Assembly: GCA_027494015.1 (NCBI GenBank)
Contig: JAOSJP010000006.1
Span: 101,570 to 165,569 of the forward strand
Direction of reading: 5' to 3'
DNA length: 64,000 nucleotides
Source of the DNA: Anaerolineae bacterium
GTDB taxonomy: Bacteria; Chloroflexota; Anaerolineae; Aggregatilineales; Aggregatilineaceae
Shown: in pieces, positions 58,031 to 64,000 of the stretch
How the letters are laid out: every line of letters begins with the position of its first letter
Position numbering within the stretch: the first letter of the stretch is position 1
Made by a program: the position numbers and the translations under genes
Notes under the pieces: generated by a model
Database searches by the model: none
What the model saw: only the letters and a program-made list of their open reading frames with translations
What the model was told of the DNA's origin: nothing

Positions 58031-58978
58031 ATGACCGCAGCGGATGGTTCATCTTCCAGTGCACTCCCGCGCCGCAACCTGATCCAGCGGCTCAGGTCTA
58101 TGGACCGCGATCGCCTGGAGCAGATCGTCGTCGGATATGCCTTCGTCTTGCCGGACGTGCTTGGTTTGTTGATCTTCATGGTCGGGCCCATGGTCATGGC
58201 CTTCGTGATCAGCTTCACCGATTGGCGGTTGGTCGGCACACCCCAGTATGTCGGCACGCACAATTACGGAGTGATGCTGGATGATCCGCGCTTTATCGCC
58301 TCGCTCAAGCGCACGTTCAGTTTCACACTCTATTACGTGCCCCTCGTGTACACGCTCAGCCTGGGCATGGCGGTGCTGCTGCGCAGACGGTCACGCGCCA
58401 ACGGCTTCTTCCGCACGATCTACTTCATGCCCGTCGCGATGTCGCTGGTGGTCGCGGGCGTCATCTGGCGTTTCATGTTCGACCCGGGCAACGGCCTTAT
58501 CAACACGCTCCTGGGGACGTTCGGGCTGCCCACCTTCAAGTGGATCGGCAGTGTAGACACTGCGATGTACTCGGTCATCATTGTCTCGGTCTGGAAATCC
58601 GCCGGTTACTTCATGATCATCCTGCTGGCGGGCATCGAAGATATCCCCCAGGACTACATCGAGGCGGCGCAGATCGATGGCGCGAACCGCTGGCGGGTAT
58701 TCCGCCACATCATCATGCCGCTACTGAGACCTACGAGCTTCTTCGTGCTGGTGATCCTGGTGATCAATGGGCTGCAGGCGTTCGACCAAATCTACGTCAT
58801 GACGCGCGGCGGTCCGGCCTATGCTACCCATACCTTGCTGATCTATATGTATGACAAAGCGTTCCGCCAGTGGAACTTCGGCTACGCGGCGGCGATGTCG
58901 GTGACACTCTTCCTGATCATCTTTGTCCTGACGCTGATCCAGGTCCGTTATTTCCGCGCCAGTGAAGTGAGGGAGTAA
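58031..58978 (+). CDS. Sugar ABC transporter permease, MalF/UgpA-like
   Basis: The roughly 315-residue membrane protein has about six helices ('GYAFVLPDVLGLLIFMVGPM', 'IYFMPVAMSLVVAGVIWRFM') and the EAA loop 'YIEAAQIDGANRWRVFRHII'. ATG at 58031 with GGAGA upstream; a GTG at 58016 is the alternative. Together with the MalG-type gene that follows it forms the import channel for the sugar-binding protein at 55522. No ATPase gene is present, as is usual because a shared MsmK/UgpC-type ATPase serves such systems. Confidence 0.92.
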   Translation: MTAADGSSSSALPRRNLIQRLRSMDRDRLEQIVVGYAFVLPDVLGLLIFMVGPMVMAFVISFTDWRLVGTPQYVGTHNYGVMLDDPRFIASLKRTFSFTLYYVPLVYTLSLGMAVLLRRRSRANGFFRTIYFMPVAMSLVVAGVIWRFMFDPGNGLINTLLGTFGLPTFKWIGSVDTAMYSVIIVSVWKSAGYFMIILLAGIEDIPQDYIEAAQIDGANRWRVFRHIIMPLLRPTSFFVLVILVINGLQAFDQIYVMTRGGPAYATHTLLIYMYDKAFRQWNFGYAAAMSVTLFLIIFVLTLIQVRYFRASEVRE

Positions 58979-58992
58979 CTCGGGGGCCCGCA

Positions 58993-59826
58993 ATGAACAA
59001 ATCACCCAGGCAACTCGTTGGCATTGTCTTGTGGTACGTCGTCTGCGCCGCGTTGGCCGTTGTCTTCGCCGGACCATTTGTGTGGATGGTCTCCAATTCC
59101 TTCAAGCCGTCCGATGAGATCTTCGCTGATCCGCCGATCCTGATCTCGCAGCATGCGTCCTTCGATAACTATCGCGAGGTGTTCAAGCAGGCGCCGTTTG
59201 AGCGCTATATGCTCAACTCCTTCATCGTGGCAACAACCGTAACCTCCGTTGCGCTGTTGCTGCACGCCATGGCCGGCTACGCGCTGGCACGCCTCACCTT
59301 TCCCGGGCGCAACCTGATTTTCATCGGGATCATCAGCACGCTCATGATCCCGTTCTACACAATCCTGATTCCGCTCTCGCTGTTGGTCAAGGAACTGGGC
59401 TGGTTCAATACGTATTTGGCGCTGATCGTACCGGCGATCCCGCATGCCTTCGGCATCTTCTGGCTCAGGCAGTTCTTCTTGGGCATCCCCGGAGAGCTTG
59501 AGGACGCAGCACGCATCGACGGGGCGTCGCGCGTGGGCGTTTTCTTCCGCATCGCGCTGCCCCTCGCCCGCCCCGTGCTGGCAGCGCTCTCGGTGTTCTT
59601 CTTCCTGGCAAACTGGGACTCGTTCCTGTGGCCTCTGATCGCAGCCAACAAGCAGGAAATGCGCGTGGTGCAAGTGGGCATCCAGTCCTTCACGGGTGAG
59701 CGCGGGATTGCCTGGCACCTGATCATGGCCGCCTCGGTCGTCGCCGTGATCCCGACTTTGTTCCTGTTCTTCACCCTGCAGCGGTTCATTGTCCAGAGCG
59801 CCAAGCTCTCAGGCCTGAAAGGATGA
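58993..59826 (+). CDS. Sugar ABC transporter permease, MalG/UgpE-like
   Basis: The 277-residue protein has six hydrophobic helices and the EAA loop 'LEDAARIDGASRVGVFFRIA', with 'IPHAFGIFWLRQFFLGIPGE' before it and 'LALPLA'-type ending helices ('VFFFLANWDSFLWPLIAA'). It starts 14 bp after the MalF-type gene. It is the second permease of the importer, and the DUF4185 gene starts 4 bp after its stop. Confidence 0.92.
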   Translation: MNKSPRQLVGIVLWYVVCAALAVVFAGPFVWMVSNSFKPSDEIFADPPILISQHASFDNYREVFKQAPFERYMLNSFIVATTVTSVALLLHAMAGYALARLTFPGRNLIFIGIISTLMIPFYTILIPLSLLVKELGWFNTYLALIVPAIPHAFGIFWLRQFFLGIPGELEDAARIDGASRVGVFFRIALPLARPVLAALSVFFFLANWDSFLWPLIAANKQEMRVVQVGIQSFTGERGIAWHLIMAASVVAVIPTLFLFFTLQRFIVQSAKLSGLKG

Positions 59827-59830
59827 CTCT

Positions 59831-60889
59831 GTGAAACGACTCGTTCCTGTGCTCCTGTTGGTTGTGGCCGTATTGCTCGACACCTTCAGTGTCCGCGCCC
59901 AGGGCCCCGGAACGGCGCTCCAGGAGATCACCGATCTGGAGTTCGTCGCCTGGGTGACAGGTCCTGAGCTGCCTAACCAGACCTCGGCGCTCTACAACGT
60001 GGACGGCACCGACCTTGGCAGTATGTTCGCCCAGGGGGATACGCTCTACATCGCTTTCGGGGACACATTCGGCTGCTGCCGTCCCCAGGGCGGCGGTGCG
60101 GGAGGCGATGATTGGCGCAACAACGTGCTGGGCTTCACCACCGATCGTGTGCTGGAGGACGGCATCACGCTGGATGGCATGATCACCGATGAGGACGGTG
60201 ACGCCCGCGCTGTGCTCAAGCGCAAGAAGGAGGATATCACCGTCATCCCCACCTACGGCATCGCGATCGGCGACCGGTTGTATCTGCACTATATGGCGGT
60301 GAAGAAATGGGGCCCGCCCGGCGAATGGACACTCAACCGCTCTGGCTGGGGCTACTCGGATGACGGTGGCCAGACCTGGACGCAGCCAAACGACGCGATC
60401 TGGGAAGGCGATACGAACTTCGGGCAGGCGGCGCTGGTCGAGCATGAGGGCTTTGTCTACGTCTTCGGGATTCACGGCGGCCGATTCGGCGGCGTGAAGC
60501 TGGCACGCGTGCCTTCCGACGCGGTGCTCGACATGGCGGCTTACACCTACTGGGACGGAACCGCGTGGGTGGCGGATCTGGAGCAGGCAGTTGAGATCGC
60601 GTCTGCGCCCGTCGGGAGCTCTCAATCGCGTGGAACGACTACCTGGGCCGCTGGATCATGACCTATCTGGACGAAGTCCGGCGCGCGATCGTGCTGCGCG
60701 AGGCTCCGGAGCTCGTGGGGGCCATGGAGCGCCCCGATCAAGATGGTCTTGGCAGACGATTACCCGTCGCTGTATGGCGCGTACTTGCATCCCTGGGGCA
60801 GCAGCGGTGAGGTCATCTACTTCAATATGTCGCAGTGGGGGCCATACAACGTGATGCTCATGCGTGCCCGGCTGGTCAAAGCCGAGTAA
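59831..60889 (+). pseudogene. Secreted DUF4185 (GH183-type) protein with two frameshifts
   Basis: A signal peptide ('LVPVLLLVVAVLLDTFSVRA') leads into a DUF4185 fold: 'LYIAFGDTFGCCRPQGGG', 'WGYSDDGGQTWTQPNDAIWE', 'FVYVFGIHGGRFGGVKLARV'. Near 60617 one base seems missing; the next frame gives 'ELSIAWNDYLGRWIMTYLDE' and 'RRAIVLREAPELVG'. Near 60722 an extra A shifts again, and the last frame reads 'SAPIKMVLADDYPSLYGAYL' to the TAA at 60889. Restored length is about 353 residues. DUF4185 members define GH183 endo-D-arabinanases (established). GTG start. Confidence 0.85.
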
Positions 60890-60939
60890 CCCGAAAATCA
60901 TCTTCCGTCTGCGCTCATCATGAAGGAGGCACAACACGT

Positions 60940-62061
60940 ATGTTCAAGGGCAGTCCACTAGGCGAGCTTGCTCGCGTGCGCAATGTCAGCACCCGGCGGA
61001 TGTCGAGCTGGGACAAGACCGGCGGCAACGATGATCGGCTGCACATCCAGCCAGGTCAGACAACTGTGCTTGCCGATATTCGCGGAGCGGGGTGTATCAA
61101 CCATATCTGGTGCACTATCGACTGTGCCCAGGAACACTACTTGCGGCGTATCATCCTGCGTATGCGCTGGGATAACGAGGCCAACCATTCGGTCGAAGTG
61201 CCAATCGGCGATTTCTTCGGCGTGGGTCACGCCAAGACGGCCAATTTCGCCTCGCTGCCGCTCCAGATGAGCCCGGCGGACGGCAAAGCCTTCAACTGCT
61301 TCTTCCCCATGCCCTACGCAGAACGCGCGCTGATCGAAGTGACCAGCGAATGCGATGTCGAGGTGTTGTTCTATTACTACATAGACTATGAGGAACATGC
61401 CCGCATCGACGCGGACCTGGGCCGCTTTCATGCGCAATGGCGGCGCCAGAATCCCACGCAGGGAATCAGTGACGCCGGCATGACCAATCCGGAGTGGTCG
61501 TTCGGCGGCACCAATATCGGCGGGCAGGGGAACTATGTCTTGCTTGAGGCCGAAGGACAGGGACACTATGTGGGCTGCAACCTGAATATCCAGAACCTCC
61601 GGCAGGGCCCGGAACAGACCTGGCCGGACGAGGTGCCGTGGCCGCTACGCGTGGAGGACTTCCAAGTACATGGAGAGGCCATCGGCAGATGTTTCAATTG
61701 GTACGGCGAAGGAGACGACATGATCTTCGTCGATGGCGAAGTCTGGCCGCCAACCCTGCACGGAACCGGCACAGAGGACTACTTCAACACGGCGTGGTGC
61801 CCCGCGGTTGAGTATCACGCGCCTTACCACGGGATCACCATTCCCGGCGGTCCAAACTGGTCCGGCAAGATCTCGCTGTACCGGTTCCATATCGAAGACC
61901 CAATCTGTTTCCGCAAATCGATCCGGGTGACGATTGAGCACGGGCACGCCAACCATCGCTCAGATGACTACTCGAGCACAGCGTACTGGTATCAGCATGA
62001 GCCGCATAAGCCATTCCCGGAGCTGCTGCCGGTCGCTGCGCGCCTGCCACGCCCGGACTAG
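60940..62061 (+). CDS. DUF2961 protein, GH172 family
   Basis: The 373-residue protein has the DUF2961/GH172 pattern: 'LADIRGAGCINHIWCTI', 'RMRWDNEANHSVEVPIGDFF', 'FNCFFPMPYAERALIEV', 'DDMIFVDGEVWPPTLHGTGT' followed by EDYF, and 'YRFHIEDPICFRKSIRV'. GH172 enzymes act on D-arabinofuranosides and D-fructofuranosides (established for the family). No signal peptide is present, so it likely acts in the cytoplasm on imported oligosaccharides. AAGGAGG lies 10 nt before the ATG. The frame is intact, unlike its DUF4185 neighbour. Confidence 0.9.
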   Translation: MFKGSPLGELARVRNVSTRRMSSWDKTGGNDDRLHIQPGQTTVLADIRGAGCINHIWCTIDCAQEHYLRRIILRMRWDNEANHSVEVPIGDFFGVGHAKTANFASLPLQMSPADGKAFNCFFPMPYAERALIEVTSECDVEVLFYYYIDYEEHARIDADLGRFHAQWRRQNPTQGISDAGMTNPEWSFGGTNIGGQGNYVLLEAEGQGHYVGCNLNIQNLRQGPEQTWPDEVPWPLRVEDFQVHGEAIGRCFNWYGEGDDMIFVDGEVWPPTLHGTGTEDYFNTAWCPAVEYHAPYHGITIPGGPNWSGKISLYRFHIEDPICFRKSIRVTIEHGHANHRSDDYSSTAYWYQHEPHKPFPELLPVAARLPRPD

Positions 62062-62446
62062 ACGCAAAGCCCAATATCCGATTTAGGCGAAGAACTATCT
62101 GAATCGAATGTCTTTGAATCGCACAGCTGACGTCCCTTCACCCTGGACAGATGCCCCATGCCCACTGAAAACGCTGGACGTGCACGACGTGTGGGCGGGG
62201 CGGCTGGAGTACCCAGGATAGGCTGGAATCGCTCTTCGACGGATAGTCGCTTAGCCTGGTGAGTATTCAAAGCCGTAGCTGCGCCCATCTGCCAGCTCGT
62301 GTTCATTCACATTGTACGCAATCACCCAGACGTAATAACTCACGAGTTCGCTGAGAGCCCAGTCAAGTTCGACGGACGTTTCACGAGTCGCCAGGGAAGG
62401 CCCTGCGGGATAGGAGTAGGGGCCTACGCACCACATCATTCCCAAA
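62062..62446. other. Non-coding stretch with a 5' copy of the restriction gene start
   Basis: 62136-62173 matches 63401-63438 with two mismatches (CTTCACCCTGGACAG...), which is the region around the start of the restriction-modification gene. From 62417 the small HTH gene's homology block begins. An ORF on the minus strand (62251-62463) is not supported. Confidence 0.65.
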
Positions 62447-62659
62447 GTGCTATTTGCGGTCAACTTTGCTACAGCGATTGCCTACCAGGGCCGGATACTT
62501 CCGTCACACCCGGTTACTGATGGCACAACTGCCAAACACATACGCAACGAGGAAATCCGTTATCGGCACAGACGTGGCGAGTCTTTGGCGAGCCTGGCCG
62601 AAGTCTTCGGCATTTCGGAGCAGCACGTCTCGCAGATTGTACGAGGAACCCGTACATGA
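62447..62659 (+). CDS. Small helix-turn-helix protein (copy 2)
   Basis: The 70-residue frame ends 'RNEEIRYRHRRGESLASLAE' followed by 'VFGISEQHVSQIVRGTRT', a helix-turn-helix of the same type as the protein at 53700-53951. A one-base difference (CCCAAAG versus CCCCAAAG) changes the upstream frame between the copies. Function unknown; a Mor-like or phage-type regulator is one possibility. Confidence 0.65.
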   Translation: MLFAVNFATAIAYQGRILPSHPVTDGTTAKHIRNEEIRYRHRRGESLASLAEVFGISEQHVSQIVRGTRT

Positions 62660-62735
62660 TCGGGGTAACAGGCGGAAATAGGCCCGGTTGAGAAGATGAG
62701 GGCCATGCTAGTTAGTGGCCATGGCCCATTGTTAC

Positions 62736-62912
62736 CTATAGCAGCTTCCACCAAGCGGCTTTGTTGCACGACCTTATTGGAGGGAAGGTCTTACCTTTTG
62801 TCAGGGGGATGACTCTTTCCTCGGCGGTTGGCGGTGGCGTCGTTGTTCCATCGGTGTAGCGGACAAACTCATAGCGTCCTGTTTGTGGTGCTGTATCTCC
62901 GGTCTTGTACAT
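62736..62912 (-). CDS. YjzC-like small protein (1)
   Basis: The 58-residue protein 'MYKTGDTAPQTGRYEFVRYT' continues with DGTTTPPPTAEERVIPL and a C-terminal 'PPIRSCNKAAWWKLL'. This resembles YjzC-type small proteins that share the 'GxxAPxSGxYE' start. ATG at 62912 with CGGAG nearby; the longer frame upstream is not supported. It lies 85 bp downstream of a related gene. Role unknown. Confidence 0.7.
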   Translation of the reverse strand: MYKTGDTAPQTGRYEFVRYTDGTTTPPPTAEERVIPLTKGKTFPPIRSCNKAAWWKLL

Positions 62913-62997
62913 GGTTTCTTCTCCGAATCTCCACCCTGCCGGAATGAGTTGGACGAATGAGCATAACGCCCCAACCGAATTGGCTGGGGCTGTGTCG

Positions 62998-63204
62998 TTA
63001 CTTCCGCTTAGGTGAACGTCCAGAGGTCCGAGTCTTGTCCACGATGCGGTATTTCTGACCGGGCTTAGGCGTAGGGGGCAGCTTCTTATCCTCCACGACG
63101 GTGCGTTCTTTGCCCCCTGCGTCACCGCCTCGTGGACCTACGATTTCGTACTGGCCGGAATCCGGGGCCTTCTGCCCCGGCTTGAGCAGATCGTCATCGG
63201 GCAT
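62998..63204 (-). CDS. YjzC-like small protein (2)
   Basis: The 68-residue protein has 'LKPGQKAPDSGQYEIVGPRG' then GKERTVVE and 'LPPTPKPGQKYRIVDKT', the YjzC pattern. I prefer the ATG at 63204 with GGGAGA upstream; one at 63222 is possible. With the gene at 62736-62912 it forms a tandem pair of diverged paralogues. No function is established. Confidence 0.72.
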   Translation of the reverse strand: MPDDDLLKPGQKAPDSGQYEIVGPRGGDAGGKERTVVEDKKLPPTPKPGQKYRIVDKTRTSGRSPKRK

Positions 63205-63422
63205 TTTCTGAATCTCCCACATCGTGATACACTTGTTCTAGTGTAGGCGGTTTCACAGTAAGAGTCAATAAGGACTTGTCAGGTTTGATCATAGTGATGC
63301 GTTCACTACCTACATACAGCAAACCGCAGATACCAGTATTGAGCCTTGCCTTGCTTTTCGCAGCACGTTGTAGTAGCTATAGGGTCACTACCTGAAGTTG
63401 CTTCACCCTGGACAGGTGCCCC

Positions 63423-64000
63423 ATGCCCACTGAGAACGAGGCTCGACAAGCCCTCCAGCGTCTCCTGGACGACTACCACCGCCTGACGCGCGAGGATCTC
63501 GCCCAGATGACCGAAGCCAGCGTCGTGCGCCAGTTCATTGACCGGCTGCTGCGAGACGTGCTCGGCTGGCCCATCGAAGACCCGGCGCGCTACAAATACG
63601 AGCTAGCGACCCAGGCCGGACGCCCCGACATTACGCTCATCCCCGACTCCGGCGGCACGATCTTCGTCGAGGCCAAGCGCTTCGGGGCGATCAAGGAACT
63701 CCGAGAAGCGCGGCGCACCATCGCGGGGGTGATCACACCGGGTGAACTGGCCCTGCCAGGGATGGCCGTAGACCGCACCGAAGAGGAGCAGCAGGCGATC
63801 AACTACGCCTTCGCCAACGGCGGCACCTGGGCCATCCTGACCAACTTCGAGAAGCTGCGTCTGTTCAACGCCCGGCGCGACTGGCTGGTGCTGTCGTTCG
63901 AGACGCCGGCGGCCTACCTGGACGAGTTCGAGCAGCTTTGGCCGCTCGCCTATCACAACATCCTCAAGGGCAGTCTGGACCCGGCTGAGCAATCAGCGTT
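63423..64000 (+). CDS. Restriction-modification enzyme, N-terminal nuclease part (runs off window)
   Basis: An open frame begins at the ATG at 63423 and continues to the edge (192 codons). It has 'ASVVRQFIDRLLRDVLGWPI', the nuclease motif 'GRPDITLIPDSGGTIFVEAK' (PD at 68-69, E83-x-K85), 'ALPGMAVDRTEEEQQAINYA' and 'TWAILTNFEKLRLFNARRDW'. This matches the N-terminus of large Eco57I-like type IIG/IIL enzymes that fuse nuclease, methyltransferase and specificity domains. It has not been seen past the edge, so completeness is unknown. Confidence 0.85.
   Translation, partial: MPTENEARQALQRLLDDYHRLTREDLAQMTEASVVRQFIDRLLRDVLGWPIEDPARYKYELATQAGRPDITLIPDSGGTIFVEAKRFGAIKELREARRTIAGVITPGELALPGMAVDRTEEEQQAINYAFANGGTWAILTNFEKLRLFNARRDWLVLSFETPAAYLDEFEQLWPLAYHNILKGSLDPAEQSA

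Noticed and set aside
62251..62463. A 70-codon minus-strand frame
   Set aside because: It overlaps the HTH homology block on the other strand and shows no recognisable feature.

Overview
The window looks like a high-GC Chloroflexota (Anaerolineae-like) chromosome. The case rests on gene content: Thr/Pro-rich surface proteins, TadE/TadG-type pilin genes, a LysM plus lamin-tail protein, several DDE transposase types common in that phylum, an Eco57I-like restriction enzyme, and many GC-rich structured repeats. No tree was computed, so the phylum call is moderate.

Layout. 0-1.3 kb holds an internally deleted IS4-type element with perfect terminal repeats. 1.35-6.63 kb is a minus-strand rRNA operon (16S, tRNA-Ile, tRNA-Ala, 23S, 5S). 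About 310 nt of the 23S gene are replaced by a poly-G stretch that is almost certainly an assembly artefact. 6.9-11.2 kb is a GH4 glycosidase and dnaX-ybaB-recR, with tatA divergent. 11.8-12.8 kb encodes a LysM/lamin-tail protein split by a frameshift. 13.2-15.8 kb is a nest of insertion sequences (IS982 inside an IS1380-like element beside an IS66 remnant). 15.7-18.9 kb carries a methyltransferase and an ABC-2 exporter whose leader has a small ORF and two tandem terminators. 19.3-22.4 kb is acyl-CoA dehydrogenase plus ETF. 22.6-26.2 kb is an NMT1-type ABC importer whose binding protein ends in a cytochrome c domain, followed by DUF4160/DUF2442. 26.6-32 kb has a BMP lipoprotein-family binding protein, a six-copy tandem repeat array, menG/ubiE and a thioredoxin-NHL protein. 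32.5-38.8 kb is an atypical response regulator followed by a Tad-like surface protein cluster. 39-50.7 kb has DUF2085, a CcdA-TlpA fusion, a DHH-CBS-tRNA nucleotidyltransferase, an isocitrate/isopropylmalate dehydrogenase homologue and a UbiA-ABC-PqqD operon. 51.1-53.6 kb contains an acetyl xylan esterase that lost its start to an IS5 remnant, and an RHS toxin relic.

The most distinctive locus is 54.4-62.1 kb: LacI regulator, sugar-binding protein (split by IS630), MalF/MalG-type permeases, a secreted DUF4185 protein and a cytoplasmic DUF2961 protein. DUF4185 and DUF2961 are the founding domains of GH183 (endo-D-arabinanase) and GH172 (exo-acting D-arabino/fructofuranosidases), so this looks like a D-arabinan scavenging system. 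It carries several frameshifts and is flanked by two copies of a small HTH gene. A pair of YjzC-like genes and the 5' part of a type II restriction-modification gene close the window.

Recurring throughout are palindromic repeat families: a roughly 90-bp cloverleaf-like repeat in at least 15 places, GTAGGGGCG palindromes, GTTGGTTGTTGG tracts and CTTCCGAAG palindromes.
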